Of a DNA stretch of 64,000 nucleotides, positions 1-11,570 are shown piece after piece. Under the pieces are notes generated by a model. It was not told the DNA's origin. It did not search any database and saw only the letters and a program-made list of their open reading frames with translations. Location of the stretch: contig CM036201.1 of assembly GCA_020631735.1 (NCBI GenBank), positions 78,716,502 to 78,780,501 of the forward strand, written 5' to 3'. A program made the position numbers and the translations under genes. The stretch's first letter is position 1. Each line of letters opens with the position of its first letter. The stretch is from Saccharum officinarum (taxonomy: Eukaryota > Streptophyta > Magnoliopsida > Poales > Poaceae).

Positions 1-879
1 GATCACCGGGTGACAGCAGACAGCAGTTGAAATCGTGCCGGATCATCATCGATGCTAGCTATTGTGGCCTGACCTAGTTTCTTTTTGTTTTCACCCTTAT
101 TATTATTCTACTACAATACAATACAGCAACCAAATGTCGTCGCGTACGCGTATGTAGCATCGACACTTCGCAGCGCCTTCGCTGAAACGTCCGGCCCACA
201 GACTGGCCACCTTTTTAAATTTTTTATATATCGCACAGTAACATGCGAATTGGTGAAATTATTAGTCTAGTCTAATCAAGTTGTGCGGCCAACCCAAAAC
301 CCAACCCACCCGCCCAGCCCCAGCGCACGAGCACGACGAGGGCGTGGGTGCGGTCGCGGGCAGGTGGCCGTGGTAGGAATCGATCGAGATGGGATGGTGC
401 GCCGTTCCGTCAACGGCGGACGAGCAGGCACCATCATCGTGGCAGGCATCGCATACTTTAAACGGGCTCCTCCCTCCACGAATCCAACGCAACGCGCGAA
501 AAGATAATTTCATCGTGTTTGGTGGGTGGTACGGTCTCGCCGGGTCAATAGCTAAACCAATTGAATTCAGCGAATTCCCCTCCTTTTCCGTCATCAGTGG
601 ATAAACAGCCGTCCGGGGGGTTGGTGAGGACTCCGCCCTGCTCCAGTGTAAAGTCTACGGCACTTTGCTTTGCTTTAAGAATAATGCGAATAATGCCCTG
701 TGCATTTTGCTGATAAGCCATGGCTAAAAAGTACTATTCGCTGATTTGTCGTGAGAGAAAAATACTGTTGGCTGATTGATGGACGATAAGTTTAAAGCGA
801 ACAGGGCAAAAGATTAAGAATGGTGGCGGGAGCAATCAGGGAACAGTCGTGCTGTCACCAACTCCGCTCCGCCCAGCTC
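1..879. other. upstream intergenic region of the methyltransferase gene
   Basis: No gene is recognised here. Short open frames at about 85-600 overlap on both strands and show no domain or codon signal. The stretch 280-500 is GC-rich. From about 694 a small MITE sits in the promoter of the methyltransferase gene. A CACCAACTCC string near 856 resembles the AC elements of phenylpropanoid promoters, but with a mismatch, so it is only suggestive. Confidence 0.5.
694..807. mobile_element. MITE of the GCCCTGTTCG family in a promoter
   Basis: A roughly 114-bp element starts GCCCTGTGCATT and ends AAAGCGAACAGGGC, so its ends are imperfect inverted repeats. The core GTGAGAGAAAAATACTG is shared with other copies in this window at 15293-15420, 25925-26056 and 60906-61020. 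It ends about 70 bp upstream of the TATA box of the methyltransferase gene, so it may contribute promoter sequence. No clear target-site duplication was seen. Confidence 0.6.
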
Positions 880-886
880 ATAAATA
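880..886 (+). promoter_or_regulatory. probable TATA box of the CCoAOMT-like gene
   Basis: ATAAATA lies about 150 bp upstream of the start codon at 1032, in the correct orientation and at a plausible distance for a plant leader of about 120 bases. Inferred from sequence only. Confidence 0.5.
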
Positions 887-1031
887 CAGCAGCATATGAT
901 CGTGGCCATTGCCAGGTCGAACGCAGCTACAAGCAGTGGGACGGGTGACCTATATAGCTAGCTAGCTAAACCAGAGCATCACCAGCACCAGCCGGCAGGC
1001 GACGAGATCCCGTCGTCCCATCCATCCATCC

Positions 1032-1881
1032 ATGGCGCCCAGCGGCGACACCACCATCGCGCAGGTCCACACCGGCCTCGACAGCAGCAACAAGACGCTG
1101 CTCAAGAGCGAGGCCCTCTACAAGGTAGTACTACGTACATACAGTCTCTCTACACGCTACGTGCTGCATGCTTTTCGTTAGTCATCTAGTCACTACTAGC
1201 AACGACCAACGATCTCGCCTTCTCGCGCAGTACGTCCTGGACACGTCGGTGCTGCCACACGAGCCCGACTGCATGCGGGAGCTCCGCCTCGTCACCGACA
1301 AGCACGAGTGGGGGTTCATGCAGTCGTCCCCCGACGAGGCCCAGCTGCTGCGGATGCTGCTCAAGCTCACCGGCGCACGCAACACGCTCGAGGTCGGCGT
1401 GTTCACGGGCTACTCCCTGCTCGCCACGGCGCTGGCGCTCCCCGACGACGGGAAGGTGATCGCGTTCGACGTGAGCCGGGAGTACTACGACATCGGCCGG
1501 CCCTTCATCGACAAGGCCGGCGTCGCGCACAAGGTCGACTTCCGGGAGGGCCCCGCGCTGGAGGGCCTGGACGCGCTGCTCGCCGACGAGGCCAACCACG
1601 GCGCGTTCGACTTCGCGTTCGTCGACGCCGACAAGCCCAACTACGTCAAGTACCACGAGCAGCTGCTCCGTTTGGTGAGGGTGGGCGGGAGCATCGTGTA
1701 TGATAACACGCTGTGGGCGGGCACCGTGGCGTTGCCGCCGGAGACGCCCATGAATGACCTGGATCGGAGGTTCTCGGCGGCGATTCGGGACCTGAATGTC
1801 AGGCTGTCGAAGGATGAGCGCGTCGAGGTCTGCCAGCTCGCCATCGCCGACGGCATCACCATCTGCCGCCGCCTCGTCTGA
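1032..1881 (+). CDS. caffeoyl-CoA O-methyltransferase-like protein
   Basis: Two exons, 1032-1124 and 1231-1881, are joined in frame across a 106-bp GT-AG intron to give 247 residues. The family transfers a methyl group from S-adenosylmethionine to a hydroxyl of caffeoyl-CoA or a related phenolic such as a flavonoid, using a divalent metal in the cytosol. The SAM-binding loop LEVGVFTGYSLL is at about residues 82-93. The metal and substrate region shows FVDADKPNY near 161 and YDNTLWAG near 184. The length fits the family. The N-terminus is short and the sequence differs from the main lignin enzyme (VFTGYS rather than VYTGYS, FDVSREYY rather than MDINRENY). It is therefore more likely a CCoAOMT-like or tricin/flavonoid-type enzyme than the core lignin CCoAOMT. 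The start is the first ATG after the TATA box and gives the conserved N-terminal LLKSEALY segment just before the intron. Confidence 0.93.
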
Positions 1882-4265
1882 TGATGATCTGATCCGTTCG
1901 TCGGTCGATCGATCCAGCCAGTTCTCCGGCGGCGCCTCCGATCGTCGCCAGATCCGGTTTTTTTTTTTTTGTTGCTGCTGCGTAATCCTCCTATAATACT
2001 GCATGCTGTTTGTTTCAGCGTCGTCGTCTCTGCGCTTTTCATAAGCTTTGTCTTTTTTTCTTCCTTTCGTTTTCTTTCTTTCCATCCGCGACCGCGAGCT
2101 GCTGAGAGTGTGGTCGGTCGAGTTCGGCAGATCCTGTAACTGTACTTGTGATAATTACCCGACTTGGAACAAGTGCTATATACTGTCCTGGACATGTCCT
2201 ATCTATCCTTGGCGAATTATGTGCGCCAAGTGGCAGTCGCGCAGACCAGGCCGGCCGGCAGGCGGTTAGGAGAGACGCAAGAGATCCGATACTACACGCA
2301 CACACGCTACTGCCACGCTAGTGGAGCGAGTACGTGCGTGCGGCGAGGCCATGATTGATCGGAGGGCGTCGCGGGTGGCCACGACGGCGAGCGTGCGTGC
2401 TGGGAGATAAGCTAAGCCTCGGGAACAGAGGCGGTCTGGTCTGGTCTGGTCAGGCAAAGGCATGCCAGAGCCAGAGGTGGGACTTGCGTTGAAGCGAAGC
2501 TGCGATGGAGCGACGACAGGCGTGTCGGACGTGATTCGTCCACCGGGGGAAAAGAATGAGTGCGTCTTTCGTCGTCGTCGATCGGATCGAGACATGCATA
2601 CACAATAACATTAAACATAGCGTGCCACTTGCAGTACTTTGAGGATAATTTATACTAACGTACTCATGACACTAACTAGATGTCTGCTCCCTTCCGGATG
2701 GTAACGCTGGGAATGGGCAAACGCCATGCCATGGTGATAGGATAGCGTGCAAGCAACCAGCCTGCTCTGCTGCGCGTGCCGGTCATCGGCGCGTATGCCG
2801 TATGGCGCCGCTGCCGCGCGACAGGTATAGCTCCGCCGCCGACCGTCGACAGGCATGCACTCCGGCCCATGGCGTCGTCGGACGTCGGCGTTCCAGCCAG
2901 ACAGTCACTCCAGCTCCACTCCGGGGCGCCGTGCGGACCCAACTTCGGATGCACATGACATGCACGCAACTGCCGGCGCCGCTTGTTCCGTGGACCCCGC
3001 ACTCGTGGCGCGGGCTCGATGTCGATGCGATCCTGAGGCCCACTGGGCTGGCCTGGAAAAGCTTGCGGTCACGGCCGGGCCGCTTGCCACCAACCGTCCG
3101 GTTTCTTCTCTCCGGGAAAGAAAAGCGGGCCCACCACCAGGCGCCCGCCGTCCAGGGGGTTTTCTCACGGCCCGCTGGGCTGGGCTGGCAACGCTGGCCA
3201 CCACCCGTCTGTTTCCTCTCCTGCCATGGAAAGCGAACCCCACCACCACCAGAGTCCAGAGGCACCAGCCACCCGCCGTCCCGTGGGTGTTGTCTCACTC
3301 TGACACACATCAAATGGCGATCCTTGAGCGCAGTCATAGTTGGGTTCATTAATCATGTTTGTTTATTTACTGATTAGTACAATTTGAATATTAGAATTTC
3401 AATTTTGTAGTTCAGAACCTAAGATTGTGTTAGTTCTGTGTTTGGTAATGGAATTTGCTTGATTCAAGCTCAGTGAAAAGTGAAGCCTGCCTCGTACCAG
3501 CTAGCCAGGCCTCTATCCGCCAGGTTTATTCCATGCAAAAGCACATGTTACAGAGAGCTATTGTGTGGTTGGACGGATGAACTAGCTTTTTTGAAAGTCA
3601 CAACATATGTTTGTTTGGTTGACTGTATGAACAAAGGTTTGATTACCCCTTTCATGTGGTGGTAAGACTACCTCCTCCAAGTTCCAACATGTTATCAACT
3701 TCCAAACAAACAACACTGACACTTACATCAACTTTCAAATTAAAACGGCAATGATTACAGCTTGATTACATATTATCACATCTTTAACAGGTCAAATGGT
3801 ATTCCAGTAGAGACCCCTGTTCTCTCTCCAAAAAAAAAAAGTGAAATGGTCTCATTTGTCTTCATCTCAGGCGGATCTGCGGATCTTGTTTGCAGTAAAG
3901 TGTCATCTCCTCTTAAACATGATCAACATAGAAAGCTCTGAATGCTTCTTCTATTATGTTGTACCATTTTGTGGTGAGCACCGCTGAAGATCTTGTTTGC
4001 AGTCAAGTTTCCTACGAAATCAGCCGAGTTTTCGACAAGAAAATCACCAAACTCTCTCGGACCGTCAAAACCAGTCTAGAGCAGTTTTTAGTAGCCCCCG
4101 TTTAACCTACTATCGAAGCCAGCTTGGGCCGGATTTTCGTCAAATTTGTACATTTTGCTAAAAATCTGATCATTTTCAATTGTATTTTATCTTTTAGTCT
4201 ACCTTTTAATTCTACCAATTGGCTAGGGAAGAACAATGTCAATATCAGGATCACTGATATCTATC
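1882..4265. other. intergenic region with a GC-rich tandem duplication
   Basis: The 3' untranslated region of the methyltransferase gene occupies the first few hundred bases. No gene is recognised beyond it. A GC-rich block at about 2670-3330 has long open frames on both strands without domain similarity. Within it, two diverged copies of a roughly 132-bp unit run from 3037 to about 3300; each begins GGCCC(A/G)CTGGGCTGG and contains a CCACCACCA stretch. The sequence from 3330 on is AT-rich and featureless. Confidence 0.45.
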
Positions 4266-4560
4266 CCCTCCGTCCTAAAATAAATACACATCTCACTTAT
4301 GGATTAGTCAATTTTTTTAAAGTTTGACTAAATATATAGAAAACAACATCAATATTTATATCTCCAGTTAAGTTTATTATGAAAGTATATTGTACGACTA
4401 ATTTAATGCTACTCGATACATATCATGAGCATTAGTAATCTTTTTTATATATATTTAAGCAAACATAGAAAAATTTAGTTCTCGATACTAATTTAACAAT
4501 ACTCATTACACATCCTACTTGTTTTTGGACGCAAGGGTAGACCTTAGACAGTATTCGACG
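4266..4560. mobile_element. one-ended Stowaway-like MITE remnant
   Basis: CCCCTCCGTCCTAAAATAAAT near 4266 matches the usual Stowaway terminus of grasses and is followed by a typical AT-rich body with AGTTTGACTAAATA. The matching opposite terminus was not found, so this is a remnant. Confidence 0.45.
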
Positions 4561-4572
4561 TGTGACGAACCT

Positions 4573-4857
4573 GGGCTCGTTTAGTTCTAAAATTCATAAT
4601 TCAAAAAGTGCTACCGTAAAACTCGCGACACATGCATGGAGTACTAAATATAGATGAAATAAAAAACTAATTGCACAGTTTGACACTAAAGTGCTACAGT
4701 ACACTTTTGCTAATGACGAATTAATTAGTCTTAATAAATTCGTCTTATTATTTTCAGGCTAATTGTACAGATAATTTTTTTAAGTATCCAAAAACCTCTT
4801 TTAACCTCGCACGTCCGACGTGATATTTTCGTTAAAAAGTTTTCGGAACTGGGCCCT
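4573..4857. mobile_element. MITE of the GGGCxxGTTTAGTT family
   Basis: It begins GGGCTCGTTTAGTTCTAAA and carries the conserved body motifs CATGCATGGAGTACTAAAT, ACTAATTGCACAGTTTG and AATTAGTC seen in at least six other copies in the window. The right end is degenerate (TTCGGAACTGGGCCC). It lies 200 bp upstream of the next gene and probably overlaps its promoter. Confidence 0.6.
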
Positions 4858-5059
4858 GGTCTAGCAATTCTGCTGGCAAATCGAAAAAAGGACAGAAAAA
4901 ATTTCCGCTGGCGCCCCTGGTCCCACACTCCCACGCGGCACGAGAATTCCCAGCCCACGAGGAGGGCACGAGCCGAGAAAACCCCAGAAACCCACCGCCC
5001 CCACTAGCTCCTGTCTCCCCTGCCCGGCGATCGCGGCTGGCCTGCTCCTCTCTCCCCCG

Positions 5060-7426
5060 ATGCCCAGCGCGAACGCCGTGGCGAACGGCCACGCCGAGTC
5101 CCCGGAGGCGGTGGCTGCGGCTGTTCCCAAGACCAAGCCTTTCCCCTCCCCGTCCCCCGCGGCGGCCGCCACCAAGGGCCGCGGCCTCCGTCGCTGGCGG
5201 CGTATCCGGCGGGACTATGAACGGCCGAGGGACAGCACTGGCGGCGGGGGCGAGGGCGACGCGCAGCTCCACAAGCGCTGGCTGCCTCTCGCCGCCGCCG
5301 GCGCGCCCAAGGGGAAGCACGACGCGTCCGCCGCCTCCCAGAGCTCCACCGCCTCCGTGGAGTCCCGCCTCATCCCTCCGCCGCCGGGCCCGGGCCCGGG
5401 CCTCGGCTTCTCCGTCGGCGCAGGCAACAGCGAGGACGGGAGCAGCAGATCCTCCACGGCCGCGAGCGCGCCGCGCGTGCCGCTCCCGCGCTGCGACCAC
5501 GCCTCGGTGGTGCTCTCCCCGCGTGAGCGGGAGCGGGAGCGGGACAGGCCGCGCCCCCGCGCCGCCGCTTCCATTTCCACCGCGGCTGACTGCTCGCGGT
5601 CCAGCGTCGAGTCTGACCTCCGCAGCTCCAACGCCGTGAAGACCCGGCACCAGCCGGGTGCCGCCGGCCTCAATGGCGTTCGCAGGATCTTCTCTGGTTG
5701 CCGTGGCCACGGTGACGAGGAGCAGCTGAGCCAGGAGGTCCGATCTACGGGTCGATGCAGAGGGAATGGCAGTAGTGTGGTGGGCAGATCGGTCCGGTCA
5801 AGTGCTGGTGAGGAGACTGTTGGGAACGGTGGCAATGGAAGGATGTATTGGGGTGCTGATCCTTGCAATGAGTCGATTTTGGTACTTCAGAGAGCACAGG
5901 AAGCACTGGAGAACGGTACGGTCAAATTGTGTATGCTTATTATTTCCATGAGATGGGACATATGCAATTTCAGAACCTTATGATTCTTTCGCAAACCAAA
6001 CCCTGCTATTCAAACTCCACTCTGTAGTATGTGTGAACTGTCTGTCTAATCAAAGTTATTTGTAAGATGTATTTTGTCTGGCTGCATCTTTTAGAATCTG
6101 AAGTCCACATTGCCACATATTTCTCTATGCTTCAGAGTGACAAATCAGGATTTACCTGCTACTTAGCTTACTAAAGTTGTTCGCTCAGTTTCCTGGAACG
6201 CTGCATCTGTGTTGTGTAGTGGCCATTTGTTGGAGGGATATTTGAATAAGAGGCTGCAGTACATACTGCACCTATATGTTTTTTCCCTAGAATAAATTCC
6301 TTTTTGTGTTATTTACTAACACCAACAGCGTGTTTACATTTCATATGTAGTGGACTGAAATAGTATTATCCTCTACATATGTATGTGTGAACTGTCTGTC
6401 TAAATCTAATCAAAGTTATTTGTAAGATGTAGTTTGTCTGGCTGCATCTGTTAGAATCTGAAGTCCACATTGCTACATATTTCTCTATGCTTCAGAGTGG
6501 CAAATCAGATTTACCTGCTAGCTTAAAAAAGTTGTTTGCTCAGCTTCTTGGAACGCTGCACTGTGTAGTGGTCATTCACTCATATGTTGAAGGGATATTT
6601 GAATAAAATGCTGCGCTACATACTGCACTTATATGTTTTTAGCCCTTAGATTCCTTTTCATTTCATTTGCTAACACCACCAGCGTGTTTACATTTCATAT
6701 GTAGTGGGTTGAAATAGTATTATCCTCTACGATAGTGCTCTCTCTATTATAGTCATTTGCATTTCTCCTATGCATATTGCAGAGATAGAAAAAATCACGG
6801 CGATTGGGAAAGAGCCAAGTGATGAGTTTGATGTCAGTGATGATGAATGGAGTGGGTCAGTCCATCTCGAGGAACCTAATGAAAACTTAACGGTAAAGAT
6901 AAAACATCTTGAGTCCAGGTTGGAAGAAGCATCAGCCTTGATCAAGGAGAAGGCTTCAAGAATTTATGAACTTGAAGCAATTCGCGGTCAAATGCAACCA
7001 GGCAAAACTACTATAGAGAGTACTAATCTGCTGTTGTCGCAATGTGAACTTGATCAACTGTACCAGGAGAAGATGGAATCAGAGATTCAGTGCATCATCC
7101 TTACTAGAGCTTATCAAGCTTCAACAACTCTGGCCGAGGATCAAATGACTCTATACCAAACGCAAAAGTCTCTATCTGAAGATTACAAGCTGCTTGGACT
7201 TAAACTCCGACACACAGAAAGCAGAGCAATGGTGTTAGAGGAGATGGCAGAGAAGCTACAGCTGCAGTGCAAAGAGCTGTCTAACAGTTCAGAAGTGTTG
7301 CAGCTGCGATATAAGGCGAGTAGGGTTTCACTGTTTTGTTTCGTTCAGTTGTTACTGCTGTGTGTTGCTATGGGAACCTATCTTATGCGACTCACACCCT
7401 CATCTACCAAGGTTGTGCCTACTTGA
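5060..7426 (+). CDS. WPP domain-interacting (WIP) KASH protein of the nuclear envelope
   Basis: Two exons, 5060-5915 and 6783-7426, join in frame (split GAG codon) to 499 residues. The N-terminal half is Pro/Ser/Arg-rich and low in complexity. The second exon starts with an acidic patch (DEFDVSDDEWSG), followed by a coiled coil at about residues 320-460. A single membrane segment follows (VSLFCFVQLLLLCVAMGTYL) and then a short tail ending exactly in VVPT. In Arabidopsis, WIP proteins sit in the outer nuclear membrane. Their terminal VVPT-type KASH tail binds SUN proteins in the perinuclear space, and the coiled coil binds WPP-domain proteins and anchors RanGAP. The layout and tail match that family closely. 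The ATG at 5060 is the first in the long GC-rich frame. The 867-bp intron contains a tandem duplication. Confidence 0.9.
6027..6730 (+). repeat. ~354-bp tandem duplication inside the WIP intron
   Basis: Two copies lie head to tail at about 6027-6376 and 6381-6730, with an offset of 354 bp. Shared landmarks are GTGTGAACTGTCTGTC, GGCTGCATC, TCTCTATGCTTCAGAGTG and TAGTATTATCCTCTAC. The copies differ by scattered substitutions and small indels. The duplication lies wholly within the intron and leaves the splice sites intact. Confidence 0.85.
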
Positions 7427-7973
7427 GTTTATATGAGGGCATATTTGGAAACCCTTGTACGAGTATATTGGTAAACCCTTTGTGTAAACATGCCTGTGAA
7501 ACTTCCCTTGTAACTTATGTTCATGAGTTAACCTCGTACTCGTAATACTCTGTCTGTAAGATCAATATGCTGCTACATCTTGGTTCTTCATATGCCTTAT
7601 ATTTAAGCAGGTCGAAATTCTTGCACATGTGACATGTCTAGTGCGCTGGTGCCTGGTATTGTCACTGAACCTGAGCATGTAAGATTATCTGCTAGTTTTG
7701 TCAAACCTGAGCAATGGTCTTCTAAGAGATGACGAACTGGATCTAAAGCTAAAACTTGTGTGAAACCACTGATCAAGTAACACTTTATATACAACAACGT
7801 TACAGCAGCAGCACAAATCTCCGAAAAGATGGCTTGCTGAACACCTACAGCTTGTTCAGCAAAAGTAAACGCACCATTCTCCAGTTTCTTCACAGCAACA
7901 CCTATGAACATATACACAATTTTCTTGTTTCTACAACCTGTGATGTCGATCTCACAGGTCTACCAGCAGTATG
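7427..7973. other. shared 3' region of two convergent genes
   Basis: These 547 bp separate the stop codons of the WIP gene (+) and the WD40 gene (-). They must hold both 3' untranslated regions and terminators. Nothing else is recognised. Confidence 0.6.
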
Positions 7974-10900
7974 TCACAGTGGCGAATCAAGGTACGAGTA
8001 GAACCGTCGCCGATTGAACTGGAGGAGGCAGCTGAATACGCGATCATGCACACCAACAAAGAGAGCTTCAGTGTCAGGACTGAACGATATGCCTGCGATC
8101 TCACCAAAGAAGTCCAGTTCCTGCTTCCTGCTATACCCACTGTCGACATCAAAGATGTGGATGAAATCCGCAGGTTCAGTCATCGCCATGAACTTCCCAT
8201 CAGATGTGTAGCGAATCGACCTGATGGCTCCGATGTTGCCACCTAATACAGCAACTGATTTGGAGAGATTGCGGATGTCCCAGACCCTGCATGTCTTGTC
8301 TTGGTTTCCAGTGGCGAATGTTCGGCCATCTGGATTCCATGCTGATGCAAAGGAGTAATCCAAATGGCCATGGAGTTCGTGAACCGTCTGCGAGAAACAA
8401 ACCGATGCAAGCTTGTATATATGAATTATGCATTTATTAATAAAATCAGTGACTGTACACTGCGTACCACTTACCTTTCCTGAATTAGCATCAATCAGAA
8501 GTCCATCAGGATTGTCCCCCACAATAGCAGCAAGTTTACCATCAGGGCTCAATGATGTATGCTGCAGAAAATTAGTCAGGGGCCAAACAAGATTCAGTCC
8601 TGTGTTTCTGTCCTCATTTAAGACACTTTTGACAAATCATGGGCATTGACTTCAGCAGCTAGAATTAAATAGAAAAATGGAAAATTCAACAAGCTATGCA
8701 ACATATCCAGCATTAAAAATAAACAGTTAAAGAATATACTGCAGACTTTACATTCACGGGCCAAGCAAAACGGAAGTTATTGCATATTTGAAATCTTTCC
8801 ATGTCAAAGTCTCTAAGTCCACAATCATTGTTTGACGCCAGGAAGTGCAGAGAACCACTGCAAAGAAATGGACAAGAAACATCGTTATATTGAGATTCAT
8901 GCATTTCAATTCCTCATAAGCAAAATAATCGATTTGATTGCCTGCGAAAAATAAAGTACCTAGGTTTCTCAAATATCTCCAAAGAATTAGTAATACCATT
9001 GTCATCATGTGTTGACTTGCAGCAGTAGCTTACTCCTTGACGATCCAGAAACTTCATTCCCCAGGCAAACAAATAAGCATCAAACCCTGATTGCAAAATC
9101 TTCTAGAAGGCAAAAATAGGAAAAGACATTGAGGATGAAAAATATCACCTTGCATATTATTTCCCCATGAAACCCACCAATAACAAGCAAGTTATGCTTC
9201 ACTGCCAAAGTACTAACTGGAGTCTGATAAAATCCCTCGTAGTAATTCCCATGGTGCTTCTGAAGTCAAAGCACAAAGAACATAAGGCTGTGTTACCATA
9301 AATCAAATAGACAAGGCTCTGGAAGAAAAATGAAAAGTTGAAATGAACATTTGGAAAGTGATATGTACCTCACATGGTGTGACATGTCCTTGAAGATCAA
9401 TGACTTCTTGCTTTTTACAAGTCAATGCTGACCAATGAAGCACAGAAAAGTTTGACATAAGATACACATCGTGCCTTGTCGTTGCCCATACTAAATTTCT
9501 CAACTGCAAAACAGGGATGGAACGAGCTTAACAAATTTGCAGGACCTGAGAAGGCAACTAATACCATCAGAGCATCTGACTGTTTGGTATAACATACGTA
9601 CAGAGCTACAAGGCCCTACATTGTACTCCCTCCATTCCAAATTATAAGTCGCTTTGACTTTTTTGGTTCATCCATTTTGCTATGTATCTAGACATATTAT
9701 TTATCTAGATGCATAGCAAAATGGATGTACCAAAAAAGTCAAAGCAACTTATGATTTGGAACGGAGAGATACTTGCTTAAAAATAGAGCAGCTGGCTCCC
9801 AAAATTATGAAATAGAAATGTTAATTCATTTTTTAGAATAGTTCATTCTGAATGTCTGTTCCTGTGTTATGATACCACAGTTGCAATTTAACTGAGTTGC
9901 CGCTGTCCAGCTATGCAAATGTCGAGGGGAATCAGAAAAGGCTAAACTCTTGGTGGTATTACTTAAAGAGCGTTTTAGATTACTAGTTACTCAAGATAAG
10001 TAGCCTCCTCTTTCTAGTCAGACATGAGAAACATGCCAAGCAATTAACAATCTTCTAGAATAATTCAACAACACGTGATTGACAAACCTTCAAGAAAGAA
10101 AGAAAAAAGAGAGCAGATAAACTGTCTCAATTATGACGTCTAACAATCTTCTAAAACTAACATTTGGAACGAGAAACGCTCGAAACCATGGCTCACCTGG
10201 AAATGAAGGATGGTCGATTTCACCGACCTCGTGTTGTGCTGAAACTCATAGTAGAGCTGGCCTTTCTCTGAAGGCATGCATTCCTGCACCAATATCGCCA
10301 CATAAAATTTTACTTGGCCTAACGAGATACTCAACTCAACCAGGTAATTAGTCTGAAAATGTCATGCCTTCTCTGAAATCCTTCCGGAATTAGGTACGTT
10401 CTCAAAGTTGGCATACCGCTGCAACCTGGACTGCCTGTATTTGTCTCTTGTAGTCGCCATCATGTCCCAGGAGATCCCTTGTATATCCTTCCCCTTCTTC
10501 ACATCCATAGCCGTGATATGTTCAGTCACTTTACTAGTCTACAAACACAAAATTGCCTTTTGTGTTAGACCATACCAAATGTTTCTAACTGCATCCTCAA
10601 AAGCTAGTGACAGCAACGATAGAGACTAAATTAAACAAAAAAAAGGTCGCAATTAAAGTAAAACTCTGTTAGTTAAAAAAAAAGTAAAACTCTGCATTGA
10701 ACTAGATAAGCATTTATCATCAGTTCAGAACAAGCCTCACGTATACTCCTATAATTTATGTAAAATCAAGGCATGGGCTCGGCATCACTAGGAGATTGAG
10801 TTTGAACAAAGAAATAAAAAACCAGGGCTAAAAAAAACAAAGCAGGAGCATTTCAGAGCAAAATCATGTCTCGACTGTCAAGAACAAAGAACAGAGCAGC

Positions 10901-11024
10901 GGGCGGGTACGCTTACAGATTGGTCCAACTCATCGTCCTCGTAGTCGGAGTCATCCATTCGAACGCCGTGGCGGTCTCCTTCTTCCGGATGAACTCCGGC
11001 AAGGTCGTCGTCGTGCTGCGACAT
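7974..11024 (-). CDS. WD40-repeat (transducin family) protein
   Basis: Nine exons on the minus strand, read from the start: 11024-10917, 10538-10398, 10283-10197, 9503-9369, 9259-9149, 9051-8960, 8857-8752, 8561-8475 and 8387-7974. All GT-AG borders keep frame and give 426 residues. The N-terminus is acidic (DDSDYEDDELDQS). The body has a conserved HDVYLM block and C-terminal WD repeats with SPDGKLAAIVGD, GHLDYSFASAWNPDGRTFA and GNQDKTCRVWDIRN. The closing blocks GEIAGISFSPDTEALFVGV and FNRRRFYSYLDS are hallmarks of a plant WD40 subfamily of unknown function (Arabidopsis At3g13340-like, related to fungal C2A9.03-type proteins). It probably forms a beta-propeller scaffold; partners are unknown. 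The second intron is only 114 bp. An intron near 9.6 kb carries a MITE. Confidence 0.92.
9626..9769. mobile_element. Stowaway-like MITE in a WD40-gene intron
   Basis: A 144-bp element is flanked by TA on both sides, with near-perfect inverted halves. It starts CTCCCTCCATTCCAAATTAT and ends GATTTGGAACGGAGAG. The TAGATGCATAGCAAAATGGA strand pairs with TCCATTTTGCTATGTATCTA, so almost the entire element can fold into a hairpin. Typical of recent Stowaway insertions in grass introns. Confidence 0.88.
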
Positions 11025-11317
11025 GGCCCCTAAGAACCGCCCCCAAAAGAAAGGCGAATTTGAGCCAAACCAGACCAGATTTTTGCTCGAGGTCTCGGGA
11101 AGTATTGCTGCAAGGACGCTCCGCCTTGATGGTTCAGTGTCCAGCGAAGGAGCAGGCCTGGATTGTGGTTGAGATCTGGTTCTGAGTTCTCTGGAGCTAC
11201 CGGAGCAGAAACACGGCGTGCCGCGTGCCTTCCAGTACGGTGCCACTCCATTCCTTCTAAAAAGAACAGGAAGATAGCCCTTTGCACTTTGACCCCGCTA
11301 AAATCATTTATTTATTA

Positions 11318-11570
11318 CTTCCTCCATCCCAAATTATAAGACATTTTAAAAATCTGGGAAAGGATCTCAAGTTTGACCAAATTTATATGATAAGATAATA
11401 TTATTTATGACACCAATTAAGTATCATTAGATTCTTTATTAATTATATTTTCATAGTATATCTATTTGATGTTATAAATTGTTGTAATTTTCTCTATAAT
11501 TTTAGTCAAACTTAAGGTACTTTGACTCTCTAAGATTTTTGGAATGCCTTATAATTTAGAATGGAGGGAG
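11318..11570. mobile_element. Stowaway-like MITE upstream of the WD40 gene
   Basis: A 253-bp element is bounded by TA. It starts CTTCCTCCATCCCAAATTAT and ends TAATTTAGAATGGAGGGAG, with an AT-rich body containing TTTGACCAAA and its complement. It lies about 300 bp upstream of the WD40 start codon. Confidence 0.82.

Noticed and set aside
2783..3377. Overlapping long frames on both strands at 2.8-3.4 kb
   Set aside because: GC-rich sequence with a tandem duplication gives chance open frames; no start context, introns or homology were recognised.
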